From NCBI RefSeq assembly GCF_002100145.1, contig NZ_JXQD01000030.1, forward strand, positions 62,001-126,000: a stretch of 64,000 nt of DNA, in the 5' to 3' direction. This DNA comes from Vibrio sp. qd031 (GTDB lineage Bacteria; Pseudomonadota; Gammaproteobacteria; Enterobacterales; Vibrionaceae). A program made the translations under genes and the position numbers. Of this stretch, positions 1 through 8,899 are shown in pieces. Each line of letters begins with the position of its first letter. Within the stretch, counting starts at the first letter, position 1. The notes below the pieces were generated by a model, which worked only from the letters and a program-made list of their open reading frames with translations, was not told the DNA's origin and ran no database searches.

Positions 1-260
1 TGTCCAATCCAAATAACGACGATCATCTTTTGTTCAATCAATTATCCGAAAAGTTTGCGGATACGCGACAGCGCGATACTTTTTTTGCGCGGATGTTTGT
101 CGCGCTTGATCACCCAGATATGTGCCAATACACCTTCATAGGAAAGCACCGCTTATACAATATTGCTTGGGTGGTACAAGCGAATGAATGCCGAAAGAAA
201 CACATCTGTAAGGATAAAAGTAAGCAAGAGTGTCAACTTATTCTGGAGAAAAGAAGTTGA
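1..260 (+). CDS. C-terminal end of an unrecognised protein (5' end outside window)
   Basis: The reading frame is open from base 3 to a TGA at 258-260, with no convincing start inside the window. It is therefore most simply the last 85 or so residues of a gene beginning upstream. The visible part is rich in charged residues and has three cysteines (DMCQY, NECRKK, KHICKD). No signal peptide or membrane segment is seen. I do not recognise the family. Its stop codon overlaps the TTG start of the next gene (TTGA), which suggests translational coupling and a shared transcript with the VTT-domain membrane protein downstream. Confidence 0.6.
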   Translation, partial: SNPNNDDHLLFNQLSEKFADTRQRDTFFARMFVALDHPDMCQYTFIGKHRLYNIAWVVQANECRKKHICKDKSKQECQLILEKRS

Positions 261-811
261 CAAATAAACTGATCAAGTTTGTTTGGTTGGTCATTGCAAT
301 CAGCGCTATTACCACCACACAAAACATCGTCTCCAATTATTCACTCGACGAAATGCAAGCATTGGTCGACGAAAATTTCTATCCGCTTATCGCAGCCTAT
401 GCACTACTTATTAGCGTTAGAGGGCTGTTGTTCATTCCCACACTCCCAATCATCATAGTCATGGCGAGTTCACTGCCACCACTTATGATGTTTGGGGTAA
501 CTTTGTTGGCCTCATGTTGCTCTTGCTACTTAGTGTGTTTGGCTGTGGATCATTTTGACATGAACAAACGGATCGAGAAACTGCCTCAAAAGTCCGTCAA
601 AAAAGCACAACGTTGGATCCAGCGATTAGGTGTACCAGCCATTGCTGGTTGGGCATTCTTCCCTTTTGTGTTTACCGAGCTCATAGTGTATTTATCCCGG
701 ATCTCGGGAATGAAACGCAAGCACATTGTTTTTGCCGCTGGGTTGGGCGAAGGTTTGCTTATCGCAGGCATTATTTATGTCACCGACTGGTTTGTCACCT
801 TCACCTTGTAA
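257..811 (+). CDS. VTT/TVP38-family (TMEM64/DedA-like) inner-membrane protein
   Basis: A polytopic membrane protein of about 184 residues. Hydrophobic segments lie near the N-terminus, in the middle (around the LLFIPTLPIIIVMASS stretch) and at the C-terminal end. The order 'hydrophobic re-entrant segment, glycine/proline-rich linker, C-terminal helix' resembles the SNARE-associated/VTT domain of the TVP38 and DedA families, which are thought to act in membrane lipid movement. I chose the TTG at 257 because GGAG lies at 245-248 with 8 bases of spacing. A longer frame from GTG at 230 exists but has no ribosome site. The gene overlaps the stop of the upstream partial gene. The family call is moderate and the substrate unknown. 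Confidence 0.6.
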   Translation: MTNKLIKFVWLVIAISAITTTQNIVSNYSLDEMQALVDENFYPLIAAYALLISVRGLLFIPTLPIIIVMASSLPPLMMFGVTLLASCCSCYLVCLAVDHFDMNKRIEKLPQKSVKKAQRWIQRLGVPAIAGWAFFPFVFTELIVYLSRISGMKRKHIVFAAGLGEGLLIAGIIYVTDWFVTFTL

Positions 812-835
812 GCCTAATCAACCATGCCAAAACGC

Positions 836-863
836 AAAAAGCCAACCCGGAGGTTGGCTTTTT
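836..863. terminator. Bidirectional rho-independent terminator
   Basis: A 7-bp perfect stem (GCCAACC 841-847, GGTTGGC 852-858) with loop CGGA is flanked by A5 on the left and T5 on the right. It can end transcripts from both sides: the membrane-protein gene on the plus strand and the small ORF at 882-1016 on the minus strand. Confidence 0.85.
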
Positions 864-881
864 AGTATTCTTTTTTTTCTT

Positions 882-1016
882 TTACTTACTGATGCGCTTT
901 TTAAGCTTTTTCAGTAGAGATGGCTTGCGTGCTGGCTTCTTATAGTTCATGTAATCTTCTTGAACGCGCGCTGCTACAGCTTGACCTAATAGTGTTACAC
1001 CAAATTCATAACTCAT
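882..1016 (-). CDS. Small basic 44-residue protein, unknown
   Basis: A short frame starting ATG at 1016 and ending TAA at 882-884. An AGGAG ribosome site sits about 9 bases upstream on the minus strand. The N-terminal half is neutral (MSYEFGVTLLGQ) and the C-terminal half is strongly basic with repeated lysine and arginine (RKPSLLKKLKKRISK). It would be a small amphipathic or nucleic-acid- or membrane-binding peptide. Evidence for it being real is the good ribosome site, the terminator immediately downstream and the long AT-rich upstream region suited to a promoter. I do not recognise a family and the function is unknown. Confidence 0.5.
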   Translation of the reverse strand: MSYEFGVTLLGQAVAARVQEDYMNYKKPARKPSLLKKLKKRISK

Positions 1017-1282
1017 AATGCTTCTCCTAATCTTCTTTTCATCTTGCTCATCGGCTATGTTGTAAATTTACATAACATCGAAACAAAAATCAAGATATGT
1101 ATCACATTTATTTTTCATTTCGCTCAAATTAGTGTGATATAGGACCGCGATCACGTAATAATAAGTCAAATATGTAATTAAATTACAGTAGAATCTTCAA
1201 TATAATAGACAACGTCTGTGTTTTTACGGTCAACTAGCACGTTAGATTTGCCTAAGTGAACACTATCTAGGACGCATAAAAA
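1017..1282. other. Intergenic region, 5' side of the 44-aa ORF
   Basis: This AT-rich stretch of about 270 bases should hold the minus-strand promoter of the small ORF. It contains GTATCACAT near 1096, similar to one arm of the inverted repeat at 17253-17271, but without a partner arm. I see no other gene or strong hairpin before the terminator at 1276-1301. Confidence 0.4.
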
Positions 1283-1301
1283 AAGAGCACGACGTGCTCT
1301 T
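1276..1301 (-). terminator. Rho-independent terminator of the minus-strand endopeptidase operon
   Basis: AAGAGCAC (1283-1290) pairs with GTGCTCTT (1294-1301) around a 3-base loop. On the minus strand it is followed by a run of T from the A-tract on its left. It lies 27 bases beyond the stop of the 116-residue gene. Confidence 0.85.
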
Positions 1302-1327
1302 AGTTAATAATAGGAATGCGGTGATTA

Positions 1328-1678
1328 TCAGCTACGTTTAGGCTGGCGATAGGTTTTTCCAGCAATCTGATAGATCTCTTTCGCACTATACTCGAATTGA
1401 GATTCAAAAAACCACGCAACAAATTGGATTACATCATCACCTTCGTTCATGACATGCTCAAGAAATTGCTCGCTATTGCCTTCGTCATCTGTCTGCTCGG
1501 TCACATGGTAAATGCGCAGCTGTCCATCCAATTCGGCAGCACTAAACTGGCCTTTTAGAGATTGGGCGGCATCGCTGATTTCTTTATGCTCACTCTGCGT
1601 GAAAAACTCAAGCGCTGGTGCTAATCCTTTGGTTTGAGTGGCTTGCTTTATAATCGCTTCAAATTCGGCGTGTTGCAC
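1328..1678 (-). CDS. Conserved-looking hypothetical protein, 116 aa
   Basis: A soluble, acidic protein with no signal peptide or membrane segment and predicted largely helical. It contains an aromatic, acidic stretch (FVAWFFESQFEYSAKEIYQIAGKTYRQP, described here in parts) near its C-terminus. It starts 11 bases after the stop of the M23 endopeptidase gene and is followed by a strong terminator, so it is the last gene of that transcript. I do not recognise a domain. A role connected with cell-wall metabolism is only suggested by position. Confidence 0.7.
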   Translation of the reverse strand: MQHAEFEAIIKQATQTKGLAPALEFFTQSEHKEISDAAQSLKGQFSAAELDGQLRIYHVTEQTDDEGNSEQFLEHVMNEGDDVIQFVAWFFESQFEYSAKEIYQIAGKTYRQPKRS

Positions 1679-1689
1679 ATCTATTTCCT

Positions 1690-3015
1690 CTAACTCGATG
1701 GTGAGGCGAGATTGTCCTCTTTTCCTTCGCTTTGAGCAAGTGTCGGCAACTGTTTAAGCATAATATCCAACTCATTGCGCTTAGCAATAAATTGTTTGAT
1801 TTGGTCGCCATCAATACCATCCGCCATCGGGATGTTTGCTCGCATTGCATTAACGGGTCGATTGTTGACCAACAACTCAAAGTGCAAATGTGGCCCCGTC
1901 ACACGACCGGTTTGGCCACTTAGCCCGATTCGTTGTCCTCGCGACACCTTTTGACCCGTCCTAACTAGGATTCGGCTAAGGTGTAAATAACGGGTTTTGT
2001 AGTTGGACCCATGGTCAATCACAATGTATTTGCCCGCATAGGGATGGTCGCGCACCATGACAACGGTACCATCGCCTGTCGAGTTTATTGGCGTACCATT
2101 TGGCGTTCCAAAGTCGGTACCATTATGAGGGGTCACTTTGCCCGTCACTGGGTGCTTACGATTAGGGTTGAAGCCCGAGGTAATTCGATAACCGTTGACT
2201 GGATTACGAATAAACGCGCGCTGTAAACTTTCGCCGTTGGCATCGTAATATTGACCATCGTCATGCAAATACGCACTGATTTTGTTTCGACGGCTGTTTA
2301 TTACAATGGCTTCAATTTCTTTGTTTCCAGTGAGTTTTCCATCAATGAACTGAACTCGCTGGATCACGCCAAACTCATCACCTGCTTGTAAATCTCGAGC
2401 AAAATTAATCTTATCGCCAAGCAAGTCTGCGATTTGGGCGATTTGATAACTGCCTAATCCTGCATTGTTAGCCGATAAAGAAAAGCTGCCATGCACCTCT
2501 CCCTTAATGACTTGCTGCTTCCAGTCACCGTTGAGCTGAATATCCTGATAGCCAAATCCATTGTCACCATCTCGCTCATATCTCACTTTATGCGCCAGTG
2601 AAAACTCAATTTCCATCTGATTGAGTAAACCGTTGCCTTCATCAATCCAGAAACGAAGTGTATCGCCAGGCTTTAAGGTATCTAGTGCCAATACATTGAG
2701 ATCCGCTTCCATAACCGAAAGCAATTGAGAGTGGCCGATGTTAAATTTGTCGAAAATGGTGCTTAGGGTATCCCCTTTTTGAATGGTGGTTTCAAAGCTT
2801 GGAGGGGAGAAGGGTAATGTGTCTGATTGCTCAGTCAACTGAGACACCTCAGCTTGTGGCTCTGCGTTCAGACGAGTGAAGCGAGAAGTGATCTGGTCTT
2901 CAAGATCCAGCTCTACCTGTTTTCTGTTATTTGCGTCACTAGCCCAAACAAGTGCGGAAGTAATCAGACCAAAAGTCGCGGTCATTACCAATGTATTTTT
3001 TAACAAACGAGCCAA
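1690..3015 (-). CDS. LysM/M23-family murein DD-endopeptidase (ShyA/MepM-like)
   Basis: A periplasmic peptidoglycan hydrolase of 441 residues expected to cut D-Ala-mDAP cross-links and allow cell-wall growth. In order it has an N-terminal hydrophobic anchor/signal (about 5-25), an OapA/LysM-like peptidoglycan-binding segment (about 75-122, with QKGDTLSTIF and LKPGDTLRF), a middle domain and a C-terminal M23 domain (about 285-390). The zinc ligands are visible: His297 and Asp301 in PHNGTDFG, and His376/His378 in GPHLHFE, with His345 in YLHLSR. Vibrio carries several such paralogues (Shy proteins) and I cannot tell from sequence alone which one this is, though the neighbourhood fits ShyA. The next gene follows after 11 bases. 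Confidence 0.88.
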   Translation of the reverse strand: MARLLKNTLVMTATFGLITSALVWASDANNRKQVELDLEDQITSRFTRLNAEPQAEVSQLTEQSDTLPFSPPSFETTIQKGDTLSTIFDKFNIGHSQLLSVMEADLNVLALDTLKPGDTLRFWIDEGNGLLNQMEIEFSLAHKVRYERDGDNGFGYQDIQLNGDWKQQVIKGEVHGSFSLSANNAGLGSYQIAQIADLLGDKINFARDLQAGDEFGVIQRVQFIDGKLTGNKEIEAIVINSRRNKISAYLHDDGQYYDANGESLQRAFIRNPVNGYRITSGFNPNRKHPVTGKVTPHNGTDFGTPNGTPINSTGDGTVVMVRDHPYAGKYIVIDHGSNYKTRYLHLSRILVRTGQKVSRGQRIGLSGQTGRVTGPHLHFELLVNNRPVNAMRANIPMADGIDGDQIKQFIAKRNELDIMLKQLPTLAQSEGKEDNLASPSS

Positions 3016-3131
3016 AATAAGTCGAACCTAAAACGAAGCTGCGGAATCTAATGAGGCGAAAATATACATAAAAAAGCATTAATTTTCATTACCTATTTAT
3101 TGTAACTTTTTGTTCGATCAAAGTTGGCGAT

Positions 3132-3740
3132 TCAATTATTTGAGCTAGGCTGCAATTGTGTTTTTGCAATCTCTTGAGAGTTAAGGGAAAAGACTTTTTC
3201 TTTGGGCAACGTTACGGGCTCCGAGAATGACTGCTCTTCACCACGATCAAGGAGCAAAACAGTCGCAGTAAAGCCAAGTAATGGAGATTCTTGCAAGGTA
3301 ATTTGGTTTATTTCGATACGATCGCCCAACCATTGCCCCTCTAGCGGCAGTTGTTGGACTGTTCCCAGTGCCAAATAATGAAAAACGCCACTGCCTTGAG
3401 TCGTGACCATAAAAGGAAAGACTGCAACAGGTTGGTTTGAATCCTTGTAGAGCATCACACAGTTTTTAGAATGGACAGTTACATTGCCCCTAACCCACTC
3501 ATCTTGGTAAGGGAAGTGAGTCATTCCAGGCTTAAACTCTATCGCCAGCACGACATCGGTCTCAGGAACCAACAAGTCGACCTGCATTGCGTCCAAACTG
3601 CACGACATACTTGCTCTGTCGGTCTGATTGACCCACGTGACGGTCGGTGAAACAGGCGGGTTTTCAGCAATTACAATGCTCGCGCGGAAAGTCAAAAAAA
3701 ACGCGAGGGCCAACATTGTTATTCTTCTAAAAGCTGTCAT
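3132..3740 (-). CDS. Exported protein of unknown function (about 202 aa)
   Basis: The start at 3740 gives a clean signal peptide: two arginines, a hydrophobic core LALAFFLTF and a likely cleavage site after IVIA. A longer frame from GTG at 3770 has its ribosome-like GAGGGG abutting the start, so I prefer the shorter form. The mature part is mixed beta/loop with two cysteines (SMSCSL and SKNCVML) that could form a disulfide. The gene begins close downstream of sbcC and is probably cotranscribed with it. I do not recognise the family. Nothing in the sequence links it to DNA repair. Confidence 0.65.
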   Translation of the reverse strand: MTAFRRITMLALAFFLTFRASIVIAENPPVSPTVTWVNQTDRASMSCSLDAMQVDLLVPETDVVLAIEFKPGMTHFPYQDEWVRGNVTVHSKNCVMLYKDSNQPVAVFPFMVTTQGSGVFHYLALGTVQQLPLEGQWLGDRIEINQITLQESPLLGFTATVLLLDRGEEQSFSEPVTLPKEKVFSLNSQEIAKTQLQPSSNN

Positions 3741-3779
3741 CGTTGCACTCGTCCAAAGCCACTTCGTCACCCCTCAAGT

Positions 3780-6700
3780 TTAGCTGGCAACACGATATGG
3801 ATCTGCCAGCACACTGACCCCTAAGCCGCTTTTTTTACTCACCACTAATTGTGTTGGGATCCTCTCTTTCAAAGCATCAATATGGCTGATCACACCAATC
3901 ATTTTGCCACTGGTTTGCAAGTTGTCTAAGGCATCAAGCGCAATATCCAAGGTTTCGCTATCTAATGTGCCAAAGCCCTCATCTAAGAACAGTGAGTCGA
4001 TAGAGGTTTTATGACTCACGAGATCCGAAAGGGCTAATGCCAATGCAAGACTGACTAAAAAACTCTCCCCGCCAGATAGCGTTTTGGTATCTCGCTCCAC
4101 ATCGGCTTGCCAGCTATCAATAACATTAAACTGTAGATCCGTGTTCTGATTGCGCTTGAGACGATACCGTCCATGCAATTGCGCTAAACGCTTATTGGCC
4201 AAATAAACCAAATTGTCCAAGGTGAGACTCTGAGCAAACTTTCTAAACTTATCGCCGCTACTAGAGCCGATAAGTCCATGTAAGTAAGCAATATCGTCGT
4301 AATAGATATCAAATGCCTTCATCTCTTCAACAAGCTCTGCGGCTTTGGACTGATTCTGGTGATCGATATCGATACGGCTGTTAATTTCGCCATTCTGTTG
4401 TTGGATTTGTTGGATCGCTTCTTCGGTTGTCGAGACGGCCCGTTTACAGCTTTCCTCATCGGGGAGCTCGCTAGGTTTCTTGTTTAGAATCTCTTGCTGC
4501 TGTTTATCTATGGCGCTCCATTCTCCGAGCGCATGCTGCAACGCCTGCTCGGCTAAAGCAATCTGCTTCTTCCATATTGGGGCATTAGCATGTAATTGGA
4601 GCGTTTGTTTGAAGGCTTCTTCATTATCAAATGAAGACTCTTCGACAGTATTTAACCATTGTTGGTTTGCTTGCTGCTGTAAAAGGGTCAGTTTTTGGAG
4701 ATGTGCTTTGACCGAGTTTAGTTCGGTCTTAAGCTGGGTAATGCTGGTTTCACATTCGCGCAGTTTCGCACTCGCAGCCTGTTGCCCACGTTCATTGATA
4801 ACTAATTTTTGTTTGAATTCTGCTCGTGTGTCGTCAATGGTTTTACGACCAAGGATTGAGAATCGCTTTTCTTGCAACTCGTTTAATTGCTGCTGTTTAG
4901 TCGTAAGTTCGCTTTGCATCTCATTGAGATCCGTCGTCCACTGCTCATTAATCGTGTTTTTCTGCGCAAGTGCTTGAGAGATTTCTATACGTGCGTTCTT
5001 TGCATTTAGCAGCTCAGACTCATGTTTTTTCCATGCTGCTAATCGCTCACGCAACGCCGTTAGTCCGTCCACGAGCTCTGAAGCATCAACCACAGAATCG
5101 ATCTCTACGAAGCGATGAATTGACGCTTTTAGGTCTTCTAAAGCCCCCTGCCAAGACTGCTTAGTCTTCGACAACTGCTCACGAGTGTGCTGCTCTCGCT
5201 CTTGGCTGGATTTAAGCTCCGACTCAATCGCCCGAATATCGTTATCAAGTCCTTGAATAGCCGTGTTAGCTTGCTGAATAAACGCTTCCATGCGACTGGA
5301 CTCATGGGTTAACGACTGAATCAACAATGCCAATGCATTGGTTTGCTCAAACTGCGCACGGCAGTGCTCTGCGGCGCTCTGAGAAGTCTGGATCTGTTCG
5401 AAGTCCACAACTAAGTTGAACCCAGTCTCTACAAGAGCATTGAGTTGTGTATTCCATTTTTCGCGTGCGACATCGTATTCGGGCTGCAGACTTGAGATAA
5501 GGTGCTGCTGATGTTCTATTTTCTGCTTAAGTACCGCTTGTTGCTCTCTTTGCGCCTGACCTTGCTCTGTGATGGCTTTTAGCTGCGCCGCTTTTTGCTG
5601 AAGTTGTTGCTTTTCATCAGACAACTCTGTCAATGTGTCATCAATGGCTTGATGCTCGCGAGATCCACACACAACACAAGGCTGATCGTCTTTCAACTCA
5701 GTTCTAAGCATCGCAATAGTATCAGCTTGACTGACCAACTTTTCCAACCACTTCACTTGAGTATCGCATTCTCTATAGTCTGCTTTAAGCGTGGCAATAC
5801 TCTTTAGGCACTGTGCCTCCAGTTCACGGTCTTCGCCAACGCTTCGCGCAGATTGTGCCAATTGACCTTTTAAGTCTAAAGCTGTGTTATGAGTACGCAG
5901 CAGCTCGTCTGCCATCTGTTGTTGAATCCGTGCTTTCTCAGTCGCGGCATGTAGCTCTTTTATGTCTCCCTTAAAAGAGGCTAATCCATCTTCTATTTGA
6001 CGCTTTAGGTCAGTCAGTTTTTTTTGCGAAGGTTCAAGTTCGACAGATTGCGCCTCCCTCGTAGAGACGAGTGAAGCTCGACGTTGTATGCTCTGTTCAA
6101 TCAGCTTACCGTCTGCGGCTAAGGCAACTTCATGATCTCTAACCTTGGATTGTTCTTGCTGCAATTGCGCCATTTTGTGTTGCCACAAAGGCAAATTTTG
6201 CTCGAGCTGATCATCCAAGCTGTACCTTTTTTGGTAAGCCAGCACGCGTTCAATATCCTGCTCAAAACCCAGTTGCTTCTCTATGAGTAGCTTAATCTCT
6301 TGCTGCAAGGGAATGTGCTGCTCACTAAGCGTGTCGTGTTTAGCTCTAAGTCGCTGTAATTGTTGGCTTTCTATATCGATCTGTTTATCTAGCGGAGCGA
6401 TTTGACTCACAATGTGCGCCTCAAAATGCTCCAGCTGCTGACGATCATCTTCCACAGCTTGTGTTGCCGCGGCCACGTCCTTTTCAAATTTCGGCAGCAA
6501 CTGCTCACTCGCCGTTAAGGACGACAACACTGTACGCTCGTTTAGCGCAGCTTGCTCACGCTCGTTGCTTAATCGCTGATACTCCTCATAAAGAGGTTCC
6601 ATTCCTTTAGCGAGCTCAACATCCATCAATTGCTGTTTTACTGCATCACACGCGTCTAACTCGCTTTGCGCCTGTAGCTTAGCGCTTGCTGTGAGAGCTA

Positions 6701-7475
6701 ACCGCTCTGCGGTGGCGTTATAATTTTGCCACCAATTCAAATTTGACGAATGGGTAACGAGTTCTTTTTTAAGGTCGCGAATACGGACTTCATTTTCACT
6801 CAACGATTGCGCAAAGGCACTTTTTTCATCATCCGACAACAATTCAATACCCTGCGAGCGAGCGCTCAACAGTTCTTTCTTTTGCTTTGCTTCGGTAAAG
6901 TGCTGATGAACTTGCTGCGATATCAGACCGTAAATTTCTGTGCCGGTAAGTTCTTCTAAAAGCTCAGCCCGTTCGCCCTCTTCTGCATTTAGAAATGCCG
7001 CAAAGTCTCCCTGAGACAGCAACATCGATTTGGTAAAGCGCTCAAAATCTAAGCCTGTTACCGATTCAATGGCGTCCAATTTGGGCTTGATTTGTGACGC
7101 GATAATCTTGCCACTTTGGCGTTCAGCTAGACTGACTAACGCGCTTTGCAGCTTTCCATCCGCTTTTCCTCGCGCTCGCTTCATCGACCAACTTGCGATG
7201 TACTCGACAGACTTTACCGAGAACACCACTTCTGCACTGCATTCACCCGTCCCGTGGGTCATTAACTCATTAGTGCTGCTGGACACCACCTTGATACGCG
7301 GCGTTTTGTGGTAGAGCGCCAAACAGATAGCATCTAATATGGTGGTTTTACCGGCGCCCGTCGGTCCAGTGATTGCAAACAGTGCGTTTTCGCTAAAAGG
7401 CGGTTTAGTGAAGTCTATTTTCCACTCACCTTTAAGCGAATTAATGTTGCTAAATTGAACGCTTAATATTTTCAC
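3780..7475 (-). CDS. sbcC: SbcC subunit of the SbcCD nuclease
   Basis: The SMC-like ATPase subunit of the SbcCD (Mre11-Rad50 type) nuclease, which cleaves DNA hairpins and processes blocked DNA ends. It has 1231 residues: an N-terminal Walker A GPTGAGKTT at 37-45, long coiled coils rich in Gln/Glu/Leu, a central zinc-hook CVVC near residue 600 (CVVCGSREH), a second coiled coil, then the ABC signature TLSGGES and Walker B SLFLDEGFGTLD near the C-terminus. All key elements are intact. It is longer than the E. coli protein (about 1048), mainly in the coiled coils. Its start overlaps the sbcD stop by 4 bases (ATGA-type), so the two subunits are translated together. Confidence 0.97.
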   Translation of the reverse strand: MKILSVQFSNINSLKGEWKIDFTKPPFSENALFAITGPTGAGKTTILDAICLALYHKTPRIKVVSSSTNELMTHGTGECSAEVVFSVKSVEYIASWSMKRARGKADGKLQSALVSLAERQSGKIIASQIKPKLDAIESVTGLDFERFTKSMLLSQGDFAAFLNAEEGERAELLEELTGTEIYGLISQQVHQHFTEAKQKKELLSARSQGIELLSDDEKSAFAQSLSENEVRIRDLKKELVTHSSNLNWWQNYNATAERLALTASAKLQAQSELDACDAVKQQLMDVELAKGMEPLYEEYQRLSNEREQAALNERTVLSSLTASEQLLPKFEKDVAAATQAVEDDRQQLEHFEAHIVSQIAPLDKQIDIESQQLQRLRAKHDTLSEQHIPLQQEIKLLIEKQLGFEQDIERVLAYQKRYSLDDQLEQNLPLWQHKMAQLQQEQSKVRDHEVALAADGKLIEQSIQRRASLVSTREAQSVELEPSQKKLTDLKRQIEDGLASFKGDIKELHAATEKARIQQQMADELLRTHNTALDLKGQLAQSARSVGEDRELEAQCLKSIATLKADYRECDTQVKWLEKLVSQADTIAMLRTELKDDQPCVVCGSREHQAIDDTLTELSDEKQQLQQKAAQLKAITEQGQAQREQQAVLKQKIEHQQHLISSLQPEYDVAREKWNTQLNALVETGFNLVVDFEQIQTSQSAAEHCRAQFEQTNALALLIQSLTHESSRMEAFIQQANTAIQGLDNDIRAIESELKSSQEREQHTREQLSKTKQSWQGALEDLKASIHRFVEIDSVVDASELVDGLTALRERLAAWKKHESELLNAKNARIEISQALAQKNTINEQWTTDLNEMQSELTTKQQQLNELQEKRFSILGRKTIDDTRAEFKQKLVINERGQQAASAKLRECETSITQLKTELNSVKAHLQKLTLLQQQANQQWLNTVEESSFDNEEAFKQTLQLHANAPIWKKQIALAEQALQHALGEWSAIDKQQQEILNKKPSELPDEESCKRAVSTTEEAIQQIQQQNGEINSRIDIDHQNQSKAAELVEEMKAFDIYYDDIAYLHGLIGSSSGDKFRKFAQSLTLDNLVYLANKRLAQLHGRYRLKRNQNTDLQFNVIDSWQADVERDTKTLSGGESFLVSLALALALSDLVSHKTSIDSLFLDEGFGTLDSETLDIALDALDNLQTSGKMIGVISHIDALKERIPTQLVVSKKSGLGVSVLADPYRVAS

Positions 7476-8746
7476 TTATTCGTTCCTTGCTTTGATGCAT
7501 CTGCAGCGATATTTGACGAGGGATCATCTTGTTGAGAGGTTTCAACCTGATTGAGAATGTCATTAAACTGCTTGGTAACACGTTCGATTCGTTGCATGTA
7601 CACATCGGTCATGTCGTCAGGTAGTTGTTGATTTAATTTACGCTCAAAAACATCTATAGGCAGCAGCTCGTCAAGAGAGTGTTCAATCACTTCGCTATCC
7701 GTTTTAGAGGAACTTGCCTGCCGTTGAATTCTTAAAACATCGGCATTTAAAGGCTCTAACATAGCGTAAATCTTTGCTTGCAGATCCGAGTATTGTTCAA
7801 CCGAACTCACGCTGATACTTAACCAAGTTGTTAACGAGCTGTCTTCTAGCGAATTAATACTTGATTCAATCTCTGCTAGGTCACCAGATAAAGAAATCAA
7901 TGGCCGAAATTTGGGTATGTTATGCAAGGTTGCCTGGCACTGTTGATTGCAATCTACTATCACCACCGACTTTTGTGTTGTCGCTTCATCAAAACTGAGC
8001 GGGATCGGCGATCCTGAGTAGCGGAAGTTACTGTTTTTGGAGACTCGCTGAGGGCGATGTATATGGCCAAGTGCTAAATAATCGAACGGAGGAAACTCGG
8101 TCGACGCAAACCCTTCTAACGTGCCAATATATATGTCTCGAACCGATTCAGACTGTGACATGCCAAGAGTGGTTAGATGCCCTGTCCCAATGATTGGCGC
8201 GCTAGGGTTTTGTTTGTCTCGACGTTCTGCAGCATACTGATAAAGAGATAGGTAATGCGCTGAAATCGCCTGAGATAGGTCTAATTGACGCTGCTGGGCG
8301 CTGATGCCTTGATTTTGCGATATCACATCTCTTGGGCGTAAAAAAGGGACTGCGCAAACCATGGCTCCAAGCTCACCGTTGCTATCGCGAAGCTCTACCA
8401 ATTGCTGGTCATAGTCATCACTGGCGTTAGTGATCACCGAAGTATTAAGATACGCCAGTAGTTGCTGACTCTCTTGCAATACTGCTACCGAATCATGATT
8501 CCCCGCGAGTATTACTACTTGGCAATCAAGCTTGTGCATACGCACCACAAATTGATTGTACAGTTCGCGGGCGTAACTTGGCGGAGAACCAGTATCAAAC
8601 ACATCACCAGCCACAATAATTGCGTCAACGCGCTGGTTAACGACTGTGTCGCACAACCAATCGATGAACAGCTGATGCTCTTTAAGACGCGATTGTGTGA
8701 AGAAGTGCTGACCAAGGTGCCAGTCGGATGTGTGCAATAGTCGCAT
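7472..8746 (-). CDS. sbcD: SbcD nuclease subunit
   Basis: The metallophosphoesterase (nuclease) subunit of SbcCD. Conserved metal-binding motifs appear in order: SDWHLG (Asp8, His10), GDVFD (47-51), AGNHDS (about 81-86), GTGHLTT and ALGHIH. The C-terminal quarter is less conserved and carries the SbcC-binding region. Its length of 424 is close to the family's usual 400. It is the first gene of the sbcD-sbcC pair. The presumed promoter lies in the 150-base gap shared with the transporter gene upstream. Confidence 0.96.
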   Translation of the reverse strand: MRLLHTSDWHLGQHFFTQSRLKEHQLFIDWLCDTVVNQRVDAIIVAGDVFDTGSPPSYARELYNQFVVRMHKLDCQVVILAGNHDSVAVLQESQQLLAYLNTSVITNASDDYDQQLVELRDSNGELGAMVCAVPFLRPRDVISQNQGISAQQRQLDLSQAISAHYLSLYQYAAERRDKQNPSAPIIGTGHLTTLGMSQSESVRDIYIGTLEGFASTEFPPFDYLALGHIHRPQRVSKNSNFRYSGSPIPLSFDEATTQKSVVIVDCNQQCQATLHNIPKFRPLISLSGDLAEIESSINSLEDSSLTTWLSISVSSVEQYSDLQAKIYAMLEPLNADVLRIQRQASSSKTDSEVIEHSLDELLPIDVFERKLNQQLPDDMTDVYMQRIERVTKQFNDILNQVETSQQDDPSSNIAADASKQGTNK

Positions 8747-8899
8747 AACGATCTAATAACCTATGAATTTTTCTTGGTGGTACGTTACCAAAAAAAGACT
8801 CAAGGCGATACGTCAAGCTAAAGCAATTCAGCACACTTAAGCACAATGGCGACTATTGTAATGATGGGCTATCAGATAGGCACTTGTACGGTGCTAATA

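Noticed and set aside
8774..8791. TTGGT...ACCAA repeat upstream of sbcD as an SOS-type operator
   Set aside because: Arms are only five bases and do not match the LexA pattern CTGT-N8-ACAG.
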